Assembly: GCA_003352285.1 (NCBI GenBank)
Contig: QQVN01000003.1
Span: 328,490 to 392,489 of the forward strand
Length of the DNA: 64,000 nucleotides
DNA from: Thermoproteota archaeon
GTDB taxonomy: Archaea > Thermoproteota > Nitrososphaeria > Nitrososphaerales > Nitrosopumilaceae
Reading direction: 5' to 3'
Of this stretch, positions 7,465 to 15,218 are shown one piece after another. The notes under the pieces are model-generated. The model searched no databases, had not been told where the DNA came from, and saw nothing but the letters and a program-made list of their open reading frames with translations. The position numbers and the translations under genes were made by a program. Position 1 is the first letter of the stretch, and every line of letters begins with the position of its first letter.

Positions 7465-7887
7465 TTGGTATTAAAAAACAAGATAGGGATTTTTACTGGA
7501 ATAGCACTTATTGGAATCCTTGTCGCCTTGTCTATGTCATCTAATGAATTGGTAGACCTTGAAGCTCTTTCAACACCAGTGGGATTTGATAATATTCGAG
7601 TTACAAGTATTACTGAAAACAGTGTAGAAGTTGTAGGTACAACCAAAGTCAAGGTAAACTGCGAGGTGGAATATGGAATAAACGAGACATATTCCAGCAC
7701 AGCTACTGATAGTGGCATGATGGATATGGGACACACTGAGCATAAGGTAACTCTACTTGGTCTAGAACCAAGTACAAAATACGACTATAGATTCAAAGCA
7801 TCATTCCAAGGTGATGACTATTATTCCAAGAAAAAGTCATTTTTGACATCACCATTGCCTGCAGCACAAAGTTCTATGGATAGATAG
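7465..7887 (+). CDS. Membrane-anchored fibronectin type III-like protein
   Basis: A 140-residue protein starting at TTG, with an N-terminal signal anchor and one fibronectin type III-like beta-sandwich: IRVTSITENSVEVVGTT, CEVEYGIN, then the typical VTLLGLEPSTKYDYRFKAS. An inserted loop is Met/His-containing (SGMMDMGHTEH) and could bind metal. It is followed after three bases by the zinc-ribbon gene and then by the BNR/Ycf48-like gene, so it heads an operon controlled by operator copy 5. Confidence 0.75.
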   Translation: MVLKNKIGIFTGIALIGILVALSMSSNELVDLEALSTPVGFDNIRVTSITENSVEVVGTTKVKVNCEVEYGINETYSSTATDSGMMDMGHTEHKVTLLGLEPSTKYDYRFKASFQGDDYYSKKKSFLTSPLPAAQSSMDR

Positions 7888-7890
7888 CCC

Positions 7891-8148
7891 ATGTTTCATT
7901 GCAAGGATATATGTAAAAAATTTAGAGTTAGGAAACCCATTGGAGGGGAAGGACGCTACGGCTCAGGCCAAAAGTGGTGTAGTATATGCCATCGATTCAT
8001 GTATCATGATAAGATACGTTGTCCCTGTTGTAGCTGCAAGTTACGAAATAGCCCACGTTCTACAAAACTAAGAGAGTCATTAAGAATTACCAAAAAAAGA
8101 ACCAAGGTAAAAGACCTTCCAGAAATAAAAAACTGGAAAATAGTATAA
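7891..8148 (+). CDS. Small basic zinc-ribbon protein, paralogue of the gene at 4445
   Basis: An 85-residue basic protein with C-x3-C (CKDIC), C-x2-C (CSIC) and CPCCSC, aligned over its length with the 72-residue protein at 4445 but with a longer lysine-rich tail. It is second in a probable three-gene operon. Recurrence of this paralogue in two units carrying the same operator suggests a role inside that regulon. Confidence 0.75.
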   Translation: MFHCKDICKKFRVRKPIGGEGRYGSGQKWCSICHRFMYHDKIRCPCCSCKLRNSPRSTKLRESLRITKKRTKVKDLPEIKNWKIV

Positions 8149-8171
8149 TTATTACTGAGAGGATGCATAAC

Positions 8172-9128
8172 ATGAAAAAGAAATCACTAAACAAAAAAAA
8201 TAACACCAAGACATTTTTGCTTAGTGTGATTTTTGTCGTACTTGTAGTTGCTTCTATAACCGCAGTTTTAGGGCTTGTTATTGTTGAACAATCAAAATCT
8301 ACTGATTCCAGTACCGTTAATGATGAAAAGACCGTCAACTGGCGTCATGTGCACGGTATAGGATTGGATCCTGTTGATCCTGATATCTTGTACATTGCAG
8401 CTCATGGGGATTTCTACCAAAGCCTGAATGGTAATCTTCCCGTAAAAGTAGATGAGAAAAGATCTGACTACATGGCATTTAATGCTCCACCTTCTCCAGG
8501 CATTCCGCTTTATGCAAGTGGACATCCTTCAACTGGTGGGAATACTGGATTGATCAAAAGCAACAACGGAGGAAAGACTTGGGAATTTGTATCAAACGTA
8601 ATTGAACCTCCTGCAGATTTTCATGCAATGGCAATTAGTAAACAAGATCCTAATGTCCTGATTGGCTTTGACAGTGGTGCACGAGGTTTGTTTAAGACAA
8701 CTGATGCAGGTATCACTTGGAACAGCTTAGAGTATCCAGAATACATCTCAGCACTTGCAATCTCGCCTAATGATTCTGATTCGATATTTGCTGGAACAGG
8801 AAATGGAATCTACAAATCTTCTGATGGCGGATCGACATGGAAGCATCTGAACTATAAAGGAATCACAGTTTATGCCATTGTTTTTGATGATGAAGGACAT
8901 CTCTTTGCTTCAGTAGATATGTACGGTTTGGTGCATTCTGATGATCAGGGAGAAGTTTGGAATGACATGCAAGATATCAATCTCACAGTCACAAGCATGG
9001 CTGCAGACTCGCAAAAGAAGATGCTCTATGTTGGTGGCTATTCGCCTGAAGGATTCCAGGAGGTTTTCAAGATTCCTTACGATGTTAGCTTTTATGAGAT
9101 AATCGGGACAAACAAAGGACTAAAATAA
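8172..9128 (+). CDS. Membrane-anchored BNR/Ycf48-like beta-propeller protein
   Basis: About 318 residues: an N-terminal signal anchor, then a beta-propeller with sialidase-type Asp boxes such as SNNGGKTWEF, TTDAGITWNS, SSDGGSTWKH and SDDQGEVWND. The opening WRHVHGIGLDP matches the F510_1955 glycosyl-hydrolase-like family, related to photosystem II assembly factor Ycf48. I prefer the ATG at 8172 because GAGAGG at 8157-8162 is nine bases away; the ATG at 8163 directly abuts it. A scaffold or assembly role at the cell surface is more likely than an enzyme. Confidence 0.8.
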   Translation: MKKKSLNKKNNTKTFLLSVIFVVLVVASITAVLGLVIVEQSKSTDSSTVNDEKTVNWRHVHGIGLDPVDPDILYIAAHGDFYQSLNGNLPVKVDEKRSDYMAFNAPPSPGIPLYASGHPSTGGNTGLIKSNNGGKTWEFVSNVIEPPADFHAMAISKQDPNVLIGFDSGARGLFKTTDAGITWNSLEYPEYISALAISPNDSDSIFAGTGNGIYKSSDGGSTWKHLNYKGITVYAIVFDDEGHLFASVDMYGLVHSDDQGEVWNDMQDINLTVTSMAADSQKKMLYVGGYSPEGFQEVFKIPYDVSFYEIIGTNKGLK

Positions 9129-9183
9129 TAACCATAAAATGAACGGAACTATTTTTCACATTCTGTAATGATGGGCCGATGCA

Positions 9184-9822
9184 TCATGATTCTAGAATGC
9201 ATACAGTATTATCATTTCCAGTAATCCTGAATGTCTCTAATTCTGCTTGCTTTCCTTCACCCGTGTATACATCAATATGCTCTCCTATGATTGACGGTCC
9301 TTCATCTTCAGCATTAAAGACCTGTTTGTTCCATGGATGAGGTAGGCTTGGAATTGTTACCTTGTTACCATATTGAATCAGAGATTTGTCAACAGCAATG
9401 GTGCTGATCTTTAATTCATGCCCGTTTCCATCTAGTGGTATATCACTAAGATGATATGACTCATCATACCATCCTAGATATTCTCCTGATTGAGTTCTTC
9501 CCCAACCCTCTATTCTTACTGCATCAACAAAATCTTTCTTGAAAGTATGTTCTTTGTCATCGATGATCACCTTTAGAATATCTCCAGAATGATCATCTTC
9601 TACTGGAGTAAAATATCCAGTAATGTACCATTCATCACTGCATTTAGAATAATCCACTGATTCATCATTTAGCTTAATTAGCTGTTCTTCAGAGTCTATC
9701 ACTTTTGGAATCTCTCTTGTTGATATATCGTTACTAGTTGAAGACAATTCAAAATAATATACTGCTGTAGCTATTAACAAAACAGAACCAATAATCAGAC
9801 TTGTCCTTACTTTTGAAATCAA
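9184..9822 (-). CDS. Membrane-anchored 3D-domain (double-psi beta-barrel) protein
   Basis: A 212-residue protein from a TTG start, with one N-terminal membrane helix and an exported domain that resembles the 3D domain of MltA/RpfB-type proteins: YITGYFTPVE, TIAVDKSLIQYGNKVTIP and AEDEGPSIIGEHIDVY. The three signature aspartates would be D145, D173 and D184. In bacteria this fold cuts peptidoglycan, which this archaeon should lack, so the substrate is unknown and perhaps a surface glycan. It shares operator copy 6 with the divergent heme membrane protein. Confidence 0.65.
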   Translation of the reverse strand: MISKVRTSLIIGSVLLIATAVYYFELSSTSNDISTREIPKVIDSEEQLIKLNDESVDYSKCSDEWYITGYFTPVEDDHSGDILKVIIDDKEHTFKKDFVDAVRIEGWGRTQSGEYLGWYDESYHLSDIPLDGNGHELKISTIAVDKSLIQYGNKVTIPSLPHPWNKQVFNAEDEGPSIIGEHIDVYTGEGKQAELETFRITGNDNTVCILES

Positions 9823-9860
9823 TAGTATCTCTGATTTTTTGACGTTAATAACAACAGTAT

Positions 9861-9874
9861 TTTACAATTGTAAA
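9861..9874. promoter_or_regulatory. Palindromic operator copy 6 (TTTACAATTGTAAA), shared by divergent genes
   Basis: A perfect copy. It is 38 nt before the 3D-domain gene (TTG start) and 31 nt before a short reading frame at 9906, 74 nt before the heme membrane protein ATG. TTGTTATTAA follows it on the minus strand. Confidence 0.75.
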
Positions 9875-9905
9875 CTGTAATTATTAATTATGATGTGTGT
9901 CAACC

Positions 9906-9968
9906 ATGATTAAACTTAAAAAATTTAGAAAATTTGAGAGACTGAAAAATGAAGAAAATCCGTATTAA
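9906..9968 (+). other. Possible 20-codon leader reading frame overlapping the next gene
   Basis: An ATG at 9906 opens a 20-residue very basic frame (starts MIKLKKFRKF) that stops at 9968, inside the next gene in another frame. Its distance from the operator (31 nt) matches that of real starts elsewhere in the cluster, whereas the next gene's start is unusually far. It could be a leader peptide or simply untranslated. Confidence 0.25.
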
Positions 9969-10647
9969 AAATAATTCACTCACAAGGCATTTGCTTGTTG
10001 GCTCTATTGCATTTGCTTTGGCATTTGTTTTCTGGTTGGCACACTATGAGTGGGATGATGAGATGAGATTATGGAGGGCATTTGGAGATTCAGGATACAC
10101 TATGCTCTTTATGACACTAATCATTGGACCTGCAACCAAATTATGGCCACGTTTTTCCTCCTTGCTTACTTTTCGAAGAGAAGTTGCAATTTGGTTTGCA
10201 GTAATGGCAGTAACTCACGGAATCTTGATTGCACATGGGTGGGCAAACTGGAACGTGGAAAGGTTCTTTGGCTATGAATTCATTCCGCAGTTGGATAGAA
10301 TTGTCAGAATGGAACCAGGATTTGGTCTGGCAAATACGATTGGGTTTGTTGCGTTCTTGTGGATTGCAATTCTTGCACTTACCTCCTCAGACAGAGCAAT
10401 GAGATGGCTTGGAGCATCCTCTTGGAAATGGGTACATACTGGCTCTAACATTGTTTTTTATTTAGTTGCCATACACACGTCATACTTTCTTTTCATACAC
10501 TATACAGAATCATTTCACAAAACGGTCCCTCCTCAAAGCATCTTTGTAATCCCATTTGTAGTGATGAGCATCACAGTTCTTGTTTTACAAATATCGTCAT
10601 ACATTAAGGTGGTCAGATCAAACAATAGACGACTATTGCAAAAATAG
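9949..10647 (+). CDS. Ferric reductase-like heme membrane protein (MsrQ/YedZ-like)
   Basis: A 232-residue protein with about six membrane helices and histidines placed as heme ligands in ferric-reductase-like domains: H90 and H96 in one helix pair, H163, H176 and H184 in later helices (WVHTGSN, IHTSYFLFIH). It lacks the FAD/NAD domains of full ferric reductases, like MsrQ, which feeds electrons to a periplasmic partner. No MsrP partner lies next to it; the redox partner may be one of the co-regulated surface proteins. Confidence 0.78.
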   Translation: MKKIRIKNNSLTRHLLVGSIAFALAFVFWLAHYEWDDEMRLWRAFGDSGYTMLFMTLIIGPATKLWPRFSSLLTFRREVAIWFAVMAVTHGILIAHGWANWNVERFFGYEFIPQLDRIVRMEPGFGLANTIGFVAFLWIAILALTSSDRAMRWLGASSWKWVHTGSNIVFYLVAIHTSYFLFIHYTESFHKTVPPQSIFVIPFVVMSITVLVLQISSYIKVVRSNNRRLLQK

Positions 10648-10712
10648 CGTGAGATTTCCATTAAAATCCTCTAGAGACTCAAATTTACTTTGAGCTGGCT
10701 GTGGGAAAAGAA

Positions 10713-12398
10713 TTATGTGGATAACGTTGCCTCTTCTTTCTTTTTCCAAAGAACTACCATGTACAATGCCCATAGAATCCATATGATGGCCATCAGAGAG
10801 TGAAGTATTGCTTCATTAGATTCTACAGGTTTCTGATTTTCCTGAAATGTCAGATCTTCCACCTGATACGGTTGATGTGTTAAAGGATCTAACAAATTTT
10901 CAACTGATGAGAACTTGTCTGTTAAGAAAAGTGCATTTGAGGTTTCAATTTTTGAACTGATAAAACGATTTTCTTTTTCCAGATCATCAACAAGATAAGT
11001 TATGGAGTTTTGTCTGGCAGTCTGCAATAATGATTCTCGGTCTAACCTTACATCTGTTTTTATTGCAACAAGAACTATGTTTTGCACATTATTCTGACCG
11101 TCCTCAGTTAAGAAAACATACTGTGAGGGAAAGCTTTCCCCCATAGTCTTGTAGATGCTTTTGAATAATTTAGAATGATCCCCGTGTAAAGATCCTATTA
11201 CGTTGGAGATGACTATGCCATCTGGATTAAGCTTGGAATCTAAAACTTGGAAGAATTCGTCAGTAATCAGATGATATGGAATATGGCTTGGAGCATATGC
11301 ATCTAAAATTATCAAATCATACGAATTATTTGTTGAAGTCAGAAATGATCTTGCATCTTCATTGAATATTCGTAGCCTTGGATTGTCTGTTAATTCAAAG
11401 TATTTGTAAGCAACATCAATCACCTCAGGATCAATCTCAACAACATCCACCCTAACCTCTGGATACACCAAAAGGAAGTTCTTTGGACCTGAGAATCCAC
11501 CACCGCCTACAAACAGGACATTCTGAATGTTAGGATTTACCAAGCTCCCAACATGAAAGAAATCAGTATAATCTATGACTAGAGCAAGTGGATCATTTTC
11601 ATTCATTGCACTATGTTCAACACCATCCAAGAACAAAGAACGAATGGTACCATAGTCTATTACATCCAGATGGCTGTACGGAGTTTCTGTTTCATAGATG
11701 GGCTGTTTCTTGTGGAGAACCACACTGGTGCTAAATGAGGACCACGGCAAAAGCAAAATGATGATTATTCCAATCGTAATCATCTTTGGAATCTTCTTTA
11801 ATCCAATCAAGGAAAGAATGATCAAAGCGACTCCTAATGCAAAAATTATCTGTGACACTTCAAAACTTGGCAAAATGAAAAACACTGTGGAAAATGTTCC
11901 GACTATGCTTCCAAGAGTCGCCATGGCGTAAAGGCTTCCTGAAATATTTCCTAAATTGTGTAATGCTTTGGCTCCAAGCTTGATCATATACGGAGATACA
12001 AAACCTAACAATGAAGATGGAAAAATCAGGAGAAGAAACGTGGCTACAAATGCAGTGTACTGTGTTCCTGGCAGTACAGTAATGGCAAACTCAACTATGG
12101 ATGGACTCAGAAATGGAATTATCGTGATGAATAATCCACTTGCAAATACTATGGAGCATATTTTTTCTAATGTTGGATTCCTGTCTGCAATTTTTCCTCC
12201 AATAAAATAGCCAAGACTTAGGCCTGTTAATATGACGCCAATCAAGCTTCCCCATGTGTATGTCGAACTTCCAAAAACGGGAGTAAGAATTCTGCTTGAA
12301 ACTATTTCTAGTGCCATAACGATTGCACCAGAACCAAATGATAGTATTCCAAGTTTCCAAGCATTATTCTTCAACGATGACGCTTTCAAAGATGACAT
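10713..12398 (-). CDS. Fused MFS-like membrane domain and spermidine synthase-like domain
   Basis: A 561-residue protein. The N-terminal about 230 residues contain roughly seven to eight membrane helices (LGYFIGGKIADR between helices 2 and 3), and residues about 240-480 form a Rossmann aminopropyl- or methyltransferase-like domain: NVLFVGGGGFSG, VDVVEIDPEVIDVA and EDARSFL. A last helix lies near the C-terminus. The same fusion is widespread but its substrate is not established. Operator copy 7 lies 73 nt upstream, so it joins the regulon. Confidence 0.85.
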   Translation of the reverse strand: MSSLKASSLKNNAWKLGILSFGSGAIVMALEIVSSRILTPVFGSSTYTWGSLIGVILTGLSLGYFIGGKIADRNPTLEKICSIVFASGLFITIIPFLSPSIVEFAITVLPGTQYTAFVATFLLLIFPSSLLGFVSPYMIKLGAKALHNLGNISGSLYAMATLGSIVGTFSTVFFILPSFEVSQIIFALGVALIILSLIGLKKIPKMITIGIIIILLLPWSSFSTSVVLHKKQPIYETETPYSHLDVIDYGTIRSLFLDGVEHSAMNENDPLALVIDYTDFFHVGSLVNPNIQNVLFVGGGGFSGPKNFLLVYPEVRVDVVEIDPEVIDVAYKYFELTDNPRLRIFNEDARSFLTSTNNSYDLIILDAYAPSHIPYHLITDEFFQVLDSKLNPDGIVISNVIGSLHGDHSKLFKSIYKTMGESFPSQYVFLTEDGQNNVQNIVLVAIKTDVRLDRESLLQTARQNSITYLVDDLEKENRFISSKIETSNALFLTDKFSSVENLLDPLTHQPYQVEDLTFQENQKPVESNEAILHSLMAIIWILWALYMVVLWKKKEEATLST

Positions 12399-12471
12399 TA
12401 AACTAGGAAAAACAAATGCATATTAAAAATGACTTGTGAGTTGTTCTAAATTTTATGAAACAACAAAGAAC

Positions 12472-12485
12472 TTTACAATTGTAAT
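12472..12485. promoter_or_regulatory. Palindromic operator copy 7 (TTTACAATTGTAAT), shared by divergent genes
   Basis: One mismatch from consensus. It lies between the MFS-spermidine synthase fusion and the secreted protein gene; TATTGTTCTTATC follows on the plus strand, matching the element after the other copies. Confidence 0.7.
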
Positions 12486-12543
12486 GTATTGTTCTTATCT
12501 ATGTTAAGACTGAAAAAAAGATTTGATAGTTATAATTCACCTT

Positions 12544-12574
12544 GAAAGTGAACAATAAATGGGGTTTTCAAAAA
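12544..12574 (+). repeat. 31-bp direct repeat, copy A
   Basis: Identical over 31 bp to 13559-13589. It includes an ATG (12559) opening a frame that begins MGFSK; here the frame stops after 12 codons, inside the start region of the secreted protein gene. Confidence 0.85.
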
Positions 12575-12586
12575 TTATTGCTTGTC

Positions 12587-13489
12587 ATGCAGATTAGGAA
12601 ATACTTTGTATTCTCGATATTGATTGCAATGGCTATATTCTTGAATAATCAGGTCTTCGCTGAGGAGTTATCTGTTATTGATGAATGCATAAACAACAAG
12701 CTAACTTTAACAATACTTTCATCTGGAAATCCTGTTGAAAATGCCTCTGTCTACATCTATCAGGATTCCTCTATGAAAAAATTTCATGACAAGCTAATTA
12801 CTAATGCTCAAGGCCAGATTGAATTCCAATTTTCTGAGAAGACTGTTTATGCCAAAATCACCAAGGACAAACATGATGACTTGATTCAATCCCTTTCTTG
12901 TATTGAATCGTTTAGACCTCAATCAGTCTCAATATTTGGCGTTGTAGACAGCTCAGTTGGAATAATAGATGATCCTGTTAAACAATTAACAATTGTTGAT
13001 CTAGGAACATTTTATGGACTAGCTGGAAATGGAACAATTCCAGATACGGTAAAAATTCTTAGAGACAATCATGTATGGAAAACAATAACAAAAGGAACTG
13101 GAATATCTCCGTCTACATCTCATAGTGAGTGGCAAATCCCTCAAACTGTATTTTATAATGAGCTTCCAGGAAAATATAGGATAATTCTGATTACAAATGG
13201 TACAGAAACACTAGTCTATGAATTTGAGGTACGACAGATTACTGAATACAACAAGAGCAATTTTGAAGGTAACACTACAAAAAATATTTCTGAAAATGCC
13301 TCCAAGGAATTATCGAAATATAATGTCACTCCATTAAAACAAATGAAAAATGGCGTATCTCCTAATGATATAATATGTAACAGCAATCTGCAATTAATGT
13401 TTAAAATCACTAATGATTCTCCTGCATGCGTAAAGCCATCAACTGTTGAAAAATTAATCGAACGAGGCTGGTTCTTTCATGGTAATTAG
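12587..13489 (+). CDS. Secreted protein with Ig-like/carboxypeptidase-regulatory-like domain and thaumarchaeal C-terminal motif
   Basis: About 300 residues from the ATG at 12587; an upstream in-frame TTG (12542) would add 15 residues but falls in the 31-bp repeat. A signal peptide ends near VFAEE. Residues about 25-90 look like an adhesive or regulatory beta-domain (NKLTLTILSSGNPVENASVYIY). The C-terminal segment CNSNLQLMFKITNDSPACV, ending VEKLIERGW, is a motif I associate with many thaumarchaeal surface proteins. Operator copy 7 lies upstream. Function unknown. Confidence 0.75.
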   Translation: MQIRKYFVFSILIAMAIFLNNQVFAEELSVIDECINNKLTLTILSSGNPVENASVYIYQDSSMKKFHDKLITNAQGQIEFQFSEKTVYAKITKDKHDDLIQSLSCIESFRPQSVSIFGVVDSSVGIIDDPVKQLTIVDLGTFYGLAGNGTIPDTVKILRDNHVWKTITKGTGISPSTSHSEWQIPQTVFYNELPGKYRIILITNGTETLVYEFEVRQITEYNKSNFEGNTTKNISENASKELSKYNVTPLKQMKNGVSPNDIICNSNLQLMFKITNDSPACVKPSTVEKLIERGWFFHGN

Positions 13490-13558
13490 GCATGAAACAA
13501 TCTAAATTTATTCAAACCCAGAAAATGGAAAAAAGATTCTATATCTTTAGCCTATCTA

Positions 13559-13589
13559 GAAAGTGAACAATAAATGGGGTTTTCAAAAA
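13559..13589 (+). repeat. 31-bp direct repeat, copy B, overlapping the start of the Cys-rich peptide gene
   Basis: The second exact copy. Here the MGFSK frame stays open for 36 codons and becomes the Cys-rich peptide, so this is probably the original and copy A a duplicate. Confidence 0.85.
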
Positions 13590-13684
13590 AACAATTTTGT
13601 GGTTTCTGTCCTGATGACCGATGTTTGCTTGACTGCAAAGTGTGTAACCCAAAATATGGAAAGGGATGTAGTTGTGAGTCTTAG
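13574..13684 (+). CDS. 36-aa cysteine-rich peptide
   Basis: Seven cysteines in 36 residues (C9, C12, C17, C21, C24, C32, C34; for example QFCGFCPDD and KGCSCES), no signal peptide. The pattern suggests a zinc or Cu(I)-binding knuckle, metallothionein-like in composition. Its TAG stop shares a base with the GTG start of the next gene, giving tight coupling. Too short for reliable family assignment; codon use and the overlap argue that it is real. Confidence 0.65.
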   Translation: MGFSKKQFCGFCPDDRCLLDCKVCNPKYGKGCSCES

Positions 13685-14190
13685 TGGTGAAAGCTTTGCA
13701 TAAGGAGGCACTCAAATTAGTATACTCTGGAACTACCTATTGGATAATCTCTGGGATCATCTTTGTATGCCTCCTACTGTTTCTTTTATCTGCACGAGAA
13801 TTTCTCTTCTTTGAACCATTTTGGGCATTCCATATTCCATCAGACTGGATTCCACAGTTTGTTTTAATTCTAGTTGTAGCTGGACTAATATCTCTAGTTT
13901 CGAGCTTGGCAGTATATCAAATTAGGATGCTAAAAGCAAATTCCAAAAAGACAGGTACTGGTGTTATTGGTTCTTTGATTGGTATAGGTGCAGGTGTTTG
14001 TACAAGTTGTGGGCCTATAGGGTTTTCAATAATTACAACATTTGGAGTGGCAGCAGCCTCAACCTTGTCTTTTCTTTATGAATATGAAATACCAATTAGA
14101 TTGGTAGCTATTGCTATCTTGATTGCAACTTATTTTATGATGATCAGAGGAATTTCTAAAGAATGTAAAGTTAGAATAGATGAAAAATAA
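13684..14190 (+). CDS. Four-helix membrane protein with conserved CTSCGP loop
   Basis: A 168-residue membrane protein starting at GTG (two adjacent GTG codons, 13684 and 13687), overlapping the stop of the Cys-rich peptide. About four helices; between helices 2 and 3 is IGAGVCTSCGPIGFS, in which the two cysteines could hold metal or a redox disulfide. No named family recognised. Coupling with the Cys-rich peptide and the next gene, a NicO-type carrier, suggests metal or thiol handling. Confidence 0.7.
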   Translation: MVKALHKEALKLVYSGTTYWIISGIIFVCLLLFLLSAREFLFFEPFWAFHIPSDWIPQFVLILVVAGLISLVSSLAVYQIRMLKANSKKTGTGVIGSLIGIGAGVCTSCGPIGFSIITTFGVAAASTLSFLYEYEIPIRLVAIAILIATYFMMIRGISKECKVRIDEK

Positions 14191-14328
14191 AACCTGACAC
14201 TTTTCACACCTGTTTAGTACCAAAATAATCACAATACATAGTCTTATCATCTTCTAATCTAAAATTTTTATAATTGCTCAGCAGATAATCACCGATACAT
14301 CATAGAAGAAATCATTGAACAGATTGGA

Positions 14329-15051
14329 ATGCTTACCCCTGCACTAGTTATGGGATTGGGTCTAGCAGTTGGGATTCAACATGCCTTTGAGCCTGATCAT
14401 GTTGCTGCAGTAAGCACGCAGATTTCAAAATCAAAGTTTGCTAAAAAATCCACTAGACAGTTAATCAAGGAATCATTAACAAGATCATCACTACTTGGCA
14501 TTTTGTGGGGCGCAGGGCATACAACCACACTGGTCCTGATTGGTTTCTTGGTTTATGCCCTTGCAGTAACAATTCAATCTCAGATTTTTTCTGGATTGGA
14601 ATTTGTAGTGGGATTGATGCTTGTATTTTTGGGAGCCAATACAATTCTTAACAAAAAGATAAGATTCAGACACAAACATCCCCATCAACACAAAGACGGA
14701 ACAATACACTTTGATGAGCACGAACATGACGATTCAAACCACAAACACAACCACAGATCATACCTGATTGGCTTGATTCACGGATTGGCAGGAAGCGGAA
14801 GCCTTGTAGTCTTGACTGCAAGCACTTTGGATAATGTTGGTATGGTCTTAGGATTTATTGTGATTTTTGGAATCGGTTCTATGGTAGGAATGGCATTGGT
14901 AGGAAGCCTAATGGGTGTTCCATTGGCATTTGGAAACCGAATTGCACTAGTTCAAAAAATATTTCGTTATGTTGCAGGATCATTCAGTCTTGTATTGGGA
15001 TTCCATATCATGTATCAAATTGGCGTAGTCGAGCACCTGTTTGGAATCTAA
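14329..15051 (+). CDS. NicO/HoxN-like nickel/cobalt-type membrane transporter
   Basis: A 240-residue protein with six membrane helices. The first carries GIQHAFEPDHVAAVST, in which H18, D23 and H24 form the metal-binding H-x4-DH signature. A cytosolic or exposed loop (about residues 118-142) holds roughly ten histidines with Asp/Glu, as in NicO/RcnA-type carriers. The direction of transport is not decided by sequence. A TTTTTATAA element about 60 nt upstream is a likely promoter. Confidence 0.85.
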   Translation: MLTPALVMGLGLAVGIQHAFEPDHVAAVSTQISKSKFAKKSTRQLIKESLTRSSLLGILWGAGHTTTLVLIGFLVYALAVTIQSQIFSGLEFVVGLMLVFLGANTILNKKIRFRHKHPHQHKDGTIHFDEHEHDDSNHKHNHRSYLIGLIHGLAGSGSLVVLTASTLDNVGMVLGFIVIFGIGSMVGMALVGSLMGVPLAFGNRIALVQKIFRYVAGSFSLVLGFHIMYQIGVVEHLFGI

Positions 15052-15218
15052 AGTGATTTTTTACGCCTAGAATATATCGATTGATTGCTGGGGTTAAACT
15101 GATTTAGCTAATCCCTTACCTGGCGCATTTTACACATCTCTAATTAGTAAATCAACAAAAACTGTTTGCAAAAACTGATCACTCAACAATTGAAATCAAG
15201 AAATTCATACACTCATAC

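Noticed and set aside
15080..15120. Imperfect hairpin GGGTTA...TAATCCC between the NicO carrier and the histidine kinase
   Set aside because: The stem is short and mismatched, with no T-tract; not convincing as a terminator or RNA gene.
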